A DNA stretch of 64,000 nt from Hornefia butyriciproducens. Lineage in GTDB: Bacteria > Bacillota > Clostridia > Peptostreptococcales > Anaerovoracaceae. The stretch spans positions 186,001 through 250,000 of the forward strand of contig NZ_VUMZ01000002.1 in the NCBI RefSeq assembly GCF_009695915.1, written 5' to 3'. The position numbers were made by a program, and so were the translations under genes. Positions 8,295 to 16,177 of this stretch are shown here, piece by piece (the first letter of the stretch is position 1; every line of letters starts with the position of its first letter). The notes beneath the pieces were generated by a model. The model had not been told where the DNA came from. It saw nothing but the letters and a program-made list of their open reading frames with translations, and made no database searches.

Positions 8295-8657
8295 ATGGTT
8301 TGTATTGTAGTTTGTCTTAGTTTTTTTTTTATTATGGGAGTACCTACATTTGCGATGGATCATCGGGTTTCCTCTTCAGGCCATAAAACTGTTACAAGAG
8401 TTATTTCAAAAGAAGATGCAAAAAAACATAAACATTGGAAATATGGGTATTATAAAGGCTATGCAAAAGGATACGTTACATCAACATATAAGCACTATGC
8501 AAATGTGAAACTTTACTTCTTAGGTGATTCTGTTAAGTCTTCTGGTAGAAAATGGGGTACAGGAAAAGTCTCTGTGGAAACAGGTTGGGATTACAATGAC
8601 TGTGATTTAACAGGTGCGGCAGTTGGTAGTAGCATTTTTTATGGTTTTTCGAAATAG
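8295..8657 (+). CDS. Small secreted protein, possibly lactococcin-972-like bacteriocin
   Basis: 120 residues. A hydrophobic segment (residues 2-20, ending VPTFA) is a signal peptide with likely cleavage after Ala20, leaving a mature chain of about 100 residues rich in Lys, His, Tyr and Gly. The mature part has HWKYGYY, then STYKHYANVKL, a GRKWGTGKVS segment, and ends FYGFSK. This layout (W-x-Y-G, then S-x-Y-x-H, then a basic G-x-W/G segment and an aromatic C-terminus) resembles the lactococcin 972 family; that is my inference and needs a profile search. No ribosome binding site is visible. The base composition is far more AT-rich than the flanks, suggesting recent transfer. The next gene is a membrane protein that could act in its export or immunity. 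Confidence 0.6.
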   Translation: MVCIVVCLSFFFIMGVPTFAMDHRVSSSGHKTVTRVISKEDAKKHKHWKYGYYKGYAKGYVTSTYKHYANVKLYFLGDSVKSSGRKWGTGKVSVETGWDYNDCDLTGAAVGSSIFYGFSK

Positions 8658-8717
8658 GAAAATATTATAATTATTTTACTAAATAATTCTTAAAAATAGT
8701 GAGATGTTGATAACCTC

Positions 8718-8790
8718 TTGACAGTATTTGTATTCTTGGACTATATTGTTTCTTGCTTGCGTATGAATTTAATCAGGCAAGAAACAATAT
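8718..8790 (+). promoter_or_regulatory. Promoter overlapping a perfect 14-bp inverted repeat
   Basis: TTGACA (8718), 18 bp, TATATT (8742). An inverted repeat with arms ATATTGTTTCTTGC (8743-8756) and GCAAGAAACAATAT (8777-8790) starts inside the -10 box. It could be an operator, a 5' hairpin of the membrane-protein transcript, or a terminator of the upstream gene; the A/T-rich right flank lacks a clean U-run. Confidence 0.6.
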
Positions 8791-8874
8791 TATATTTAAA
8801 GTTATATGGTAGAATACAGAAAGTATATTCCAATGCATGTGCCTCTCTTACATATACAATTTTTTTGGTTTTGA

Positions 8875-8883
8875 TGCTATAAT
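8875..8883 (+). promoter_or_regulatory. Extended -10 promoter of the FtsX-like gene
   Basis: TGCTATAAT, an extended -10 box, 58 nt before the start codon. The -35 region is poor (TACAAT), as is usual for extended -10 promoters. Confidence 0.55.
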
Positions 8884-8940
8884 GCAATAAGCAATATACG
8901 GTTACGTGAGGATTGTGTTTTTTGGAGATAAGGTTTTGTT

Positions 8941-10125
8941 ATGGTAAAAAAAACAGGCATTTTATTAATTATACTTGTTTTTTTAACAAATGTATCAGCA
9001 ATGTTTTTGTTGATGACATTGTCAAATTACATTGAGATGAAACGTATAAAAAATTACAACAGTAAGGTTGTGTATTATGAGAATGCCGGTGAATATTCAT
9101 TAACAGACGATTATGATGGGGAGGAAAGTAATTTTGGGGATTTTATGAATGATCCGGATTCGATGAAAATATTAATGAAGACCTATCGTAAGATCAAGAA
9201 TATTAAGCATATCACATATATGGAAGTATCGAATCAGGATCTTGAATATGAAGGGCGATTTAAGCTGAGTCGAAACTTTATCAGTGGTAATGATGAGAGA
9301 AGCAGGAATCAAAAAATAAAGGGAGAATTCATAACCCCGTTAAAGTCAATTCAGTGTGATCGTTTGTTTTTTAAAATAAAAGGCGTTGAAAAATCTGACC
9401 TAGTAACCGGGAAAATGCCTGCGGATAAAAAATATAGTAGTGATATGACAATCCCAGTGTTGGTTGGAAATGCGTATGAACATAAATTTAGGATTGGAGA
9501 AGAATTTACTGCATATTATGCGACGGAAAAAATACGATTTAAAGTAAGTGGGATTCTAAAAAAAAGTAAAAAGATTTCTTTTTTAGGACATAAAATGAAT
9601 TTGGATGAATATATTGTTTTACCGGTAATATCTCCAGGGAGAAAAGATTCTCTTATGTACAAAAAAATACTGATGTCAATTAAATGCGAAGGGTGCATAA
9701 AATATAACTCAAAAGAACAGTATATAGAATCGGTACAGGCAATTAAGAGAATTGTTAAAGAAACAGGATTTCGGTATAATGTACCGCGAATCCCGCTTGA
9801 AAATAAAAGCATGCTTGGATGGAATTATAAAGCGTCAAAAGCGTTGTTCTTTGCAGCATTACTTAGCTTTGTCATCTTCTCAGGGAGCTTGATTAGGGGT
9901 ACTGTAAATCGGATTAAATCCCGTGTGGATGTAAGATGGAAACAGTTCGTGTGCGTAACCGCTGTATTTTCTTTTATTGCAGGGTTGGCTATTATACTGA
10001 ACTTAATACTGTTTTATGCACATTTTGAAGTGATTACTTCTGGCATCAGCAGGTTTCTTTCTATTGTTCTACTTCCGGTAGGCATAGAGTATTATTTGGT
10101 TTTAAGGAAAAGGTGGTATGAATGA
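8941..10125 (+). CDS. FtsX/MacB-topology membrane protein (bacteriocin-associated immunity or permease-like)
   Basis: 394 residues. One N-terminal membrane helix (residues 6-28) is followed by a large extracytoplasmic domain of about 270 residues and three C-terminal helices (about 302-320, 336-362 and 368-388), the topology of MacB/FtsX-type ABC permeases. Proteins of this general kind accompany lactococcin-972-like bacteriocins. No ATPase gene follows, so if it is a transporter subunit its partner is elsewhere; alternatively it is a stand-alone immunity protein. GGAGATAAGG precedes the ATG. Like the preceding gene it is AT-rich, and composition changes sharply at its stop, where the VanZ-like gene overlaps by 4 nt. 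Topology is seen; function is inferred. Confidence 0.6.
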   Translation: MVKKTGILLIILVFLTNVSAMFLLMTLSNYIEMKRIKNYNSKVVYYENAGEYSLTDDYDGEESNFGDFMNDPDSMKILMKTYRKIKNIKHITYMEVSNQDLEYEGRFKLSRNFISGNDERSRNQKIKGEFITPLKSIQCDRLFFKIKGVEKSDLVTGKMPADKKYSSDMTIPVLVGNAYEHKFRIGEEFTAYYATEKIRFKVSGILKKSKKISFLGHKMNLDEYIVLPVISPGRKDSLMYKKILMSIKCEGCIKYNSKEQYIESVQAIKRIVKETGFRYNVPRIPLENKSMLGWNYKASKALFFAALLSFVIFSGSLIRGTVNRIKSRVDVRWKQFVCVTAVFSFIAGLAIILNLILFYAHFEVITSGISRFLSIVLLPVGIEYYLVLRKRWYE

Positions 10126-10952
10126 TGACATATGTTATCAGCGGCTATGCCCTTGTCGCGAAGGCTCTGGTTCCCGCCACAGCAGCGTATATTTTGTTCC
10201 TGGCGATTCTCGCGGTTTCAGGTAACAGAAAAATGATTTCAGCTCACCTGCTGTATCTGAAGGAGTTCATCTTCCTCGTTTATATTTTGTCGGCGGGGAT
10301 TATAACAGGTCTTGTCTTCCCGGAAAGCTGGCGATTCGACCCGGATTTTTCCTTCAATCTGACGCCTTTTACAAATGAAAGTCTCACGATGATTTTCTTT
10401 AATGTTCTGCTCTTTCTTCCGATGGGGATATTGCTTCCGGCGATTTTCCGCAGAATGAACTCATGGCGGAACATACTGACCGCGGCAGTGCTCATTCCCG
10501 TCGGAGTTGAGGTAACACAGATGATTTTCGCGGGGAGACTGGCAGACATTGATGATGTGATTGCCAATTTCCTCGGGTGCATGCTCGGATATGTGGTTTA
10601 CAGAATACTGCCGGCACTGTTTTGTAACAGAAAGAAACGGCCGGTCGGGCTGGGAACCGCCTCGGTTCTGGTGGACTTCATCGCGCTGTGCTGGGGAGTC
10701 ACTCTGCGGGGCTGGTGCCTGGGTGATCTGGTGTTCCGGCACCTTGGGCTCTCTGCCTGGTCGAATAACAGTGACGGCGTTTACGCGATGAGCGGGGTGC
10801 ATTATCCGGAAATCGTGACACTGTTACTGCTCGGAGGGGCTCTGCTGCTGGCCGGGCGATATAACAAAGATTATCTGGCGGCGCCGGGCGCCGTTGTCGC
10901 TGTCGCGGGAGGCGTTTATACGATCGTCTCAATGCTGCTCAGCGTTCACTGA
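10122..10952 (+). CDS. VanZ-like membrane protein
   Basis: 276 residues with about seven hydrophobic segments. The VanZ signature is clear: FNLTPF near residue 81, NVLLFLPMGILLP near 92-104, and GVEVTQMIF...GRLADIDDVIANFLG near 128-150. VanZ-like proteins are integral membrane proteins linked in one case to teicoplanin resistance; the general role is unknown. The segment after residue 165 adds further membrane helices beyond the core domain. It starts at ATGATG overlapping the preceding stop. Codon usage is GC-rich, unlike the preceding gene, so the overlap joins DNA of two different compositions. Confidence 0.85.
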   Translation: MMTYVISGYALVAKALVPATAAYILFLAILAVSGNRKMISAHLLYLKEFIFLVYILSAGIITGLVFPESWRFDPDFSFNLTPFTNESLTMIFFNVLLFLPMGILLPAIFRRMNSWRNILTAAVLIPVGVEVTQMIFAGRLADIDDVIANFLGCMLGYVVYRILPALFCNRKKRPVGLGTASVLVDFIALCWGVTLRGWCLGDLVFRHLGLSAWSNNSDGVYAMSGVHYPEIVTLLLLGGALLLAGRYNKDYLAAPGAVVAVAGGVYTIVSMLLSVH

Positions 10953-10990
10953 GCGGCCGGAGGGCAGCCGGAATTTCAGAAAAGCAATAT

Positions 10991-11004
10991 GGGTTCATGA
11001 ACCC
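10991..11004. promoter_or_regulatory. Perfect 14-bp palindrome before the PIN-like gene
   Basis: GGGTTCATGAACCC is a perfect palindrome ending 20 nt before the start codon at 11024. It lies just upstream of the ribosome binding site, where an operator or a small leader hairpin could control translation. Confidence 0.45.
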
Positions 11005-11023
11005 GAAATATAGGAGGGATATG

Positions 11024-11581
11024 ATGATTTATCTGATCGATTTTGAAAATGTGTCCAACGGAGGCTTCAACGGAATTGAAAACCTGACGGAGAAGGACGA
11101 GATTAAACTGTTTTACTCGGAGAAGCGGAGCACGATCTCCATCGGCGTTCACCGGAAGCTGGAGGGCTCCAGAGCGAAAAAGGAATACCTGCCGATTAAG
11201 ACGGGCGGGAAGAACGCGTTGGATTTCCAGCTTGTGACTTGGCTGGGATATATGATTGCCCGTAATGAGAACGCTGAGTACTGCATCGTCAGCAACGATA
11301 CAGGCTTTGATTACGCCATCGACTTCTGGGAAAAGCGCGGCGCGCGGGTCATGCGCAGTGCGGATCTGAACGGCGTTCAGATGAAGCACATGCGTGAGAA
11401 ACTGAAAGAGCTTCTGCCGGCGGAAACCAGAGATGAAGCGGACCGGATCATGGAACTGATCAGCAAATACAAAACCAAGCAGGGCATCAATAACGCGCTG
11501 GTCAAAAAATACGGTTCGGAGGACGCCGGCGTGATCTACAAATCAATCCGCCCGATGTTGGCGGGCAAGAAGGGAAAATAA
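11024..11581 (+). CDS. PIN/NYN-like nuclease-fold protein
   Basis: 185 residues from the ATG at 11024 (AGGAGGG 5 nt upstream); an ATG three bases earlier and one at 10997 are alternatives. The conserved acidic residues of PIN/NYN folds are visible: YLIDFENV at the N-terminus, NALDFQLVTWLG near residue 64 and IVSNDTGFDYAIDFW near residue 85. PIN-like proteins are usually metal-dependent RNases. The C-terminal 60 residues are helical and basic (MLAGKKGK end), suggesting nucleic-acid binding. There is no antitoxin-like partner adjacent. Fold call by motif; RNase activity inferred. Confidence 0.75.
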   Translation: MIYLIDFENVSNGGFNGIENLTEKDEIKLFYSEKRSTISIGVHRKLEGSRAKKEYLPIKTGGKNALDFQLVTWLGYMIARNENAEYCIVSNDTGFDYAIDFWEKRGARVMRSADLNGVQMKHMREKLKELLPAETRDEADRIMELISKYKTKQGINNALVKKYGSEDAGVIYKSIRPMLAGKKGK

Positions 11582-11610
11582 CAAAGCCATCCGCAAACAG
11601 TGAATACAAA

Positions 11611-11648
11611 GAAACCTCTCCGACATTCCGGGATGTTGGAGAGGTTTC
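11611..11648. terminator. Terminator after the PIN-like gene
   Basis: GAAACCTCTCC...GGAGAGGTTTC forms a long stem with two wobble positions. It is followed by TGTTTG on the plus strand, and could also serve the converging minus-strand remnant. Confidence 0.8.
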
Positions 11649-11733
11649 TGTTTGTAAATCTGTCGGCAGCGTGTTCAGCATCCATTTTACCGTCTTATGA
11701 ACATTGCCTGAACACTGCCTGAGCACGCATTAA

Positions 11734-12112
11734 TCAATTGTTCTTTCTTTGCCGATACCAAACAAAGGACAGAGCCGAGACACTCAGTAAAAGGACGGAA
11801 ATCCATCGGACCATATCGGTCGTATCGCCCGTATCCGGTGAATCCGACTGCGATTTCGCTGCTGTTCGTCTTCGCCTTCAGCGGAATTGTTTTGTTGTAT
11901 CCTTCAAAGTATGCTGCGGCGCTTGACTCCGGCCATGAAACTGTGATCTGATCCCCGTTTTCAATAGCGTGAGAATCGTTGTCCCGGAAGGTCAGTTTTA
12001 CCTTATATGCGTTTCGGAGTACAAAGGAAAGAAAAAATAATGCACACAGAGACGGGAGTGTGAATCCCGAAGACCTTCGGCGGGCGGGGAGATTATTTTC
12101 CTGCGGCTGCAA
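11734..12112 (-). pseudogene. Decayed sortase-anchored surface protein
   Basis: Two pieces of a surface protein lie in different frames. Roughly 12010-11850 encodes an adhesin-like segment (KVKLTFRDNDSHAIENGDQI, then TVSWPESSAAAYFEGYNKTI) of the type found in N-terminal domains of MSCRAMM-like adhesins. From about 11845 to the stop at 11734, another frame encodes SPDTGD, a hydrophobic helix (WISVLLLSVSALSFVW) and the basic tail YRQRKNN: a sortase signal of the same PDTGD type as the giant surface protein at 24.4 kb. A frameshift must separate the two, and most of the gene is missing. The first 35 residues of the open frame are unrelated. I treat this as a remnant, not a working gene. Confidence 0.65.
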
Positions 12113-12443
12113 ATTTCATAAGTGATTTCTGTATAGAACTTTCCATCATAATCTGGCAGCCTGCGAGAATCTCTTCGGGGTCTGAACTGAATCGCGTGGA
12201 GATATCCTGCCGGATGACTCCGATAAACACATAACAATAGAAGTCGGACATAAAATTAATGGTTTCGGATGAGACGGAGATCCGGCTGTCGTCGGCGCAG
12301 CTGCCTGACAGAAGACAGATGCTGCTGTCAATCGCGTCCTTCCGTATACCTGATACTGTGTTTTGGTATTTTTGTACCCTGAATGTGACGATTCCTTCAC
12401 AAAAGTTCTCAGAAACGACGAAATATCCACCGCTGATCGTCAC
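12093..12443 (-). CDS. Hypothetical protein, weak support
   Basis: 116 residues with balanced amino-acid composition, overlapping the start of the adjacent remnant by 20 nt. No signal peptide, membrane helix or family motif is recognised, and the site before ATG is weak (GGAATGTGACG). A TATACT box lies 15 nt upstream. It may be a real small gene or a further decayed piece of the surface-protein locus. Confidence 0.3.
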   Translation of the reverse strand: MTISGGYFVVSENFCEGIVTFRVQKYQNTVSGIRKDAIDSSICLLSGSCADDSRISVSSETINFMSDFYCYVFIGVIRQDISTRFSSDPEEILAGCQIMMESSIQKSLMKFAAAGK

Positions 12444-12543
12444 ATTCCGTGAGTATACTTAGAACCGTCAAAAGGAAATGACACAACACAACTAAACATT
12501 CTTTTCAACATTCTTTCTCAATAATAAACTCAATAACTCAATC

Positions 12544-12577
12544 AGAAGAAATCGCCGCAGATGCGGCGATTTCTTCT
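12544..12577. terminator. Perfect 15-bp hairpin, likely bidirectional terminator
   Basis: AGAAGAAATCGCCGC and its exact complement are separated by a 4-base loop. A/T-rich flanks on both sides make it usable in either direction. It separates the surface-protein remnant from the LytTR locus. Confidence 0.7.
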
Positions 12578-12883
12578 GTTGTATGCTTTCCGTCCGCTGT
12601 CGTGTTCGCCGTCCGTTCGATTTGCCCAGGAGTCTCGAGGGCTGACCTTCTCGCTCTGCCGCAGAGGTCGTTGTTACCGTGTCTATTGCTTGGCAGCGTG
12701 TTTTCCGATAAAAAAGAAAGCGGCCGCATGCCTGGGCAAGCAGCGGTCGCTTCGTCTGTTTACGGGCTTATTGCTGAGGAGAGGACTGTGAGTTGTTACA
12801 GCGCCCGATTCGATAATTGCAAATTGCAGTGTCTGCCGGTTATTTCAATATTCTGCGCCACCAGTCCCACCAGCTTTGTAATT

Positions 12884-13378
12884 CCATGGGAAAACCCCCT
12901 TTCTGTCAACGAAACCCCTTTCGTGTCAAAGTAAACTAAAATCTATCCCATGGCAATATCATACTATTGCGAAAGGGAAAAAAACAGTTCATATTTATTT
13001 AACGGGCGTTTTTTTGATTTAACGGGCGAATATTTCGCTGTTATGAGAGGAAAATATATTGCGGCTGCAGGAGATGTATCTTTCACGGTCGCGAGAGGGG
13101 AAAGATATCATGGCAGCGGTAGAAAAATCTTTTGTGATCGTGAGAGGAAAAATCTTGACATGCAAAGGGGGGATGCTATCATGAATTATATGTTGAGTGT
13201 GCGGCGGTCTATACTTCTGTCCGGCGGCGTTGGCGTTAGGCGTGGGAGAATTATTATGAGGCAGACGCGGAACGGAAAGAGTCGGCCGGCAGTGTTTCAG
13301 GTGCGGGAAAACCCGGAGTGTAAAAGGAAGGTGAACAGGAAAAAGACGTTTTCGTAATCGTGAAGGGACAAGGATTGA
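12884..13378 (+). repeat. Repeat-rich leader of the LytTR two-component locus
   Basis: Several short repeats fill this spacer. CCATGGG/CCCATGG form an inverted pair at about 12884 and 12946. CCCCTTTC-TGTCAA occurs twice with a 19-bp period near 12897-12927. ATTTAACGGGCG occurs twice, 20 bp apart (12997, 13017). A unit of about 33 bases centred on GAGAGG and ending in ATG recurs at 13045, 13093 and 13142 (periods 48 and 49) and, in weaker form, at 13362, where it is the ribosome binding site and start of the response-regulator gene. A possible promoter TTGACA-N16-TATCAT lies at 13155-13182. Confidence 0.6.
13181..13357 (+). CDS. Possible small basic peptide upstream of the LytTR regulator
   Basis: 58 codons from the ATG at 13181, preceded 8 nt upstream by AGGGGGG. 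The product starts MNYMLSVRRSILLSGG and is strongly basic, with a single Cys near the C-terminus. It stops 21 nt before the response regulator. A pre-peptide for an Agr-like signal is conceivable because GHKL/LytTR systems often sit beside one, but no processing enzyme is present and the residues do not match AgrD. It could be non-coding. Confidence 0.25.
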   Translation: MNYMLSVRRSILLSGGVGVRRGRIIMRQTRNGKSRPAVFQVRENPECKRKVNRKKTFS

Positions 13379-14083
13379 ATGAAGGATCTTGTTAATATCG
13401 GAATATGTGACGATGATGCGGCTGCGCGCAGCGAGCTTGCTGATCTGTGCCGGATGTATGCGTCTCGTACAAAGAGACAGTTCAGAATTCAGTTTTTCAC
13501 CAGCGCCGCAGAACTGTTGGAACAGGCGGCTATGTCTCCGGGAAATCCGGATCTTCTGTTGCTGGATATCGAAATGGAGACCGGGATGTCCGGCATAGAT
13601 CTGATGGAATATCTGCAGCTTCATCGCAGCAGCACGCTGATTCTCTTCGTCACCAGCCACGGCGAGCTCGGTCCGGAGGCTTACGGCAGGAACGTATGCG
13701 GATTTATTACAAAGCCTGTGGATGAGGAGGCATTTTTTGCCCGTCTTGCATCGACGCTCCAGTTGCTGAATGATGATGACAATATCGTGTATTTTCAGGC
13801 AGAACGGGGATATCACCGCGTCTATTACTCTACGGGAGAAAGTGAACTGGAAACCGGGTCGCTGAAGGAACTCGTTTCCCGGCTGGATCCCCGGCTCTTT
13901 GTGCAGTGTCACAAATCATACATCATCAATCTTCAGCATGTGCAGAGGTATTCCAGACCCTGGAAGGAGATCACAATGGACAATAATATCGTACTTCCGG
14001 TATCGAAGAGAATGCTGACCTCGGTGAAGCGGGCCTATGCCGGCTACTGTGCGTCGAGTTTCAGGAAGAGATGGGGGTGCTGA
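13379..14083 (+). CDS. LytTR-family response regulator
   Basis: 234 residues. The receiver domain has the acidic pocket CDDDAA, phospho-acceptor Asp63 in LLLLDIEME, and Lys in ITKPVDE. A LytTR DNA-binding domain follows (from about residue 140, FQAERGYHRVYY through FVQCHKSYIINLQHVQRY). It is 1 nt upstream of its GHKL kinase, so the two form an AgrAC-like system controlling transcription. AAGG lies 5-8 nt before the ATG. Targets are unknown; the nearest candidates are the repeat-rich leader and the surface-protein loci. Confidence 0.92.
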   Translation: MKDLVNIGICDDDAAARSELADLCRMYASRTKRQFRIQFFTSAAELLEQAAMSPGNPDLLLLDIEMETGMSGIDLMEYLQLHRSSTLILFVTSHGELGPEAYGRNVCGFITKPVDEEAFFARLASTLQLLNDDDNIVYFQAERGYHRVYYSTGESELETGSLKELVSRLDPRLFVQCHKSYIINLQHVQRYSRPWKEITMDNNIVLPVSKRMLTSVKRAYAGYCASSFRKRWGC

Positions 14084-14084
14084 T

Positions 14085-15413
14085 ATGGTGCAGGTGATGA
14101 CGCAGTTTCTTTCACTGGCGGAATATACGCTGCTGCTGATTATCTTCTACCGGGGAGATTTTGTGCGCAACAGGAACAGAATCCTTGCGCCCGCAGGCGC
14201 CGCTGTACTCGCCTTTGTGGCGGCAGGCGTCGCCAGCGTGCTGTTCGATGCCGGGAAGGGAGCGGCCGGAAAATCTGCGCTCGCCGGAAGTCTTCCGTTC
14301 AGTGTCGCGGACAATGCGGTAATTCTGAGCACCGGCTTCGCAATCCTGTTCGCGTTTTGTTTTCTGAGATGCAGGCTGCCGGATCGTGTTCTGGCGTTCT
14401 GCCTGTGCTACTCCCTTCAGTCGTTTCTGGACGTGATTGTGCTGTTCCTGCTGAACCTGACCGGGCGTAAGGCATTACTGGAGTATTCGCAGTCCACGAA
14501 TTTTGTTCTGGCGCTGGTCGCGACGCTGGCACTGCTTCTGATTGTATTCTTCCAGAGTCAGAAAAACTGGAGAATTTACATTGGCCGTCTGTCGGTAATC
14601 TGCATCACAGCGGTGTCTCTGTTCTTCACATATGTTGTAACGGTAGCCGCGGAAAACACGACGGAGGGCGGCGGGCGTCTTCTGCAGCTTTTTGTCCTCG
14701 GATTTATCATGATTGCTGCCTTCAGTCTCGCTATCATCCTGGTGGATTCCGCCCGGCGCAGAGTGTCCTACGAGCAGGCGAGCCTCAATCAGTACGTCGA
14801 TTCCTATAATACCTATCTGGCCGCTCTGGAAAAGCGCGAAAACGAATATCGCCGGTACCGCCACGACATGCGGCACCATCTGGAGGTGATCAGCGGGCTG
14901 GCAGAGCAGCGCGACAACGATAAGCTGCTGGATTACCTGTCCCAGTTCCGGGAACGACCGGAGCTGAACGGTCTGCCGATTTTCCGTTCCGGGAACAAGA
15001 TTGCGGACGTGATTATTTTCGAGAAATCGCTGGCCGCTTACAACAGTGGGGTTCGGCTGCGCTGCCACGGCCGCCTGTGCGATCCTTATTTCACCTCGGA
15101 TTATGATTTATGCGTCATTCTGGCGAATCTTCTGGAGAATGCGGTAGAATATACAAAGAACAACGGTTTCGACTCCGTCGAGGTGTATTTTGTGACAGAC
15201 GAAAACAGGAGCATCATCGAGGTCCGAAACGAAATCCGGGATAACGTCAATGTGAGCCAGAGCGTCCGCTCGACATCCAAAGGCGACCGACGTACCCACG
15301 GCCACGGAATCAGCAATGTAAACGCCGCCGTGGCAAGATACGACGGAGATGTGACCTACGACAGGGAGGGCCGGGAATTTGTCGCCCGAGTCCTGATCGC
15401 TGGCAAAACCTGA
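14085..15413 (+). CDS. GHKL-type sensor histidine kinase (AgrC-like)
   Basis: 442 residues from the ATG at 14085, with GGGGGTG 5 nt upstream; an earlier in-frame ATG lies inside the regulator gene. The N-terminal half has six or so membrane helices. The phospho-acceptor region is YRHDMRHHLEVISGL (His260). The GHKL ATPase domain has an N box LANLLENAVEY and G box HGHGISNVNAAV. The multi-helix sensor without an extracellular domain suggests detection of a peptide or a membrane signal, as in AgrC. Paired with the preceding LytTR regulator. Confidence 0.92.
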   Translation: MVQVMTQFLSLAEYTLLLIIFYRGDFVRNRNRILAPAGAAVLAFVAAGVASVLFDAGKGAAGKSALAGSLPFSVADNAVILSTGFAILFAFCFLRCRLPDRVLAFCLCYSLQSFLDVIVLFLLNLTGRKALLEYSQSTNFVLALVATLALLLIVFFQSQKNWRIYIGRLSVICITAVSLFFTYVVTVAAENTTEGGGRLLQLFVLGFIMIAAFSLAIILVDSARRRVSYEQASLNQYVDSYNTYLAALEKRENEYRRYRHDMRHHLEVISGLAEQRDNDKLLDYLSQFRERPELNGLPIFRSGNKIADVIIFEKSLAAYNSGVRLRCHGRLCDPYFTSDYDLCVILANLLENAVEYTKNNGFDSVEVYFVTDENRSIIEVRNEIRDNVNVSQSVRSTSKGDRRTHGHGISNVNAAVARYDGDVTYDREGREFVARVLIAGKT

Positions 15414-15452
15414 GCGGCAAATCCGCGGATCGCGCCGCAAGGCTACCAATGT

Positions 15453-15842
15453 TTATTTTGCGCTCTCGTAATCCTCGTTTTCAGATATGCTGCTGAGGAT
15501 GTCTTCAGCGACTTCCCCCTTTACGAGCTCCGTCTCGAGAGCCGCATCGCGGATCCGGTCCAGACGGCTGTTTCTGAAGTAGAGCCCCATATCGATAGTT
15601 ATTTCAATAATATTAAGGATATAGAAGACCAGTCCCAGATAAAACAGGGCATTGATATTGTCTCCTGCATTCAGTTGCAGAATCTTGCGTGTGATGCCGA
15701 AAACATAGCCGATCCAGAGGAAGACCTCGAAAAACAGACTTTTTCCTTTCGCAGTTCGCGAGACATAGGAACGGTAAATCGAAATCGGCCATGAAAGCCC
15801 GAAACAGATAATCATCAATGCCTCTAACAAATTCATTACCAT
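15453..15842 (-). CDS. Small PQ-loop/SemiSWEET-like membrane protein
   Basis: 129 residues from the ATG at 15842 (AAAGGAG upstream). Three membrane helices. The first ends CFGLSWPISIYRSY, followed by SRTAKGKSLFF and a GYVFGI segment, an arrangement like one PQ-loop repeat (helix, W/P kink, basic SxKGKS turn, helix). Such small proteins occur widely in Firmicutes without an assigned substrate. The C-terminal 35 residues are charged and cytoplasmic. It converges on the histidine kinase gene. Confidence 0.65.
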   Translation of the reverse strand: MVMNLLEALMIICFGLSWPISIYRSYVSRTAKGKSLFFEVFLWIGYVFGITRKILQLNAGDNINALFYLGLVFYILNIIEITIDMGLYFRNSRLDRIRDAALETELVKGEVAEDILSSISENEDYESAK

Positions 15843-16177
15843 TGCAATACAGCTCCTTTCTCTGAAAATCAGAATCCCCGCACTGCGGTTCGGACTGAGC
15901 GCGGATCTGCCGGCAGAATACACCCGAGGTGTCGCAAAGTATCATTATCTTCATTCATTATATGGAAAAACTTGATATCTGTAAAATCAATTGTTATGAT
16001 AATAGATATATCAATTTGATATGAACTTTCGCCGGAGCCGGCAATCGGCGGGGTTTCGTCAGCGCGGCGAGTCGAGAAGCCGCGATCGGCGGATGAGATG
16101 CCTCAACCGGCGGACGAGATGCCGATCCGGAGCCGGCGGTTGTGAATCTGCTGAACCGGGCGAGCCAGGAGGCGAAT
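15843..16177. other. Spacer between the PQ-loop and LysR genes
   Basis: Contains an AT-rich core (15955-16025) with several ATATC/GATAT half-sites, a plausible regulator binding and promoter region for the divergently transcribed neighbours. A GC-rich segment of CGGCGGATGAGATGCC-like direct repeats follows up to the LysR ribosome binding site. No gene seen. Confidence 0.5.

Noticed and set aside
12950-13180. Upstream part of a 135-codon frame before the LytTR regulator
   Set aside because: No binding site at its start, and its amino-acid repeats simply reflect the DNA repeats; only the last 58 codons have a plausible start.
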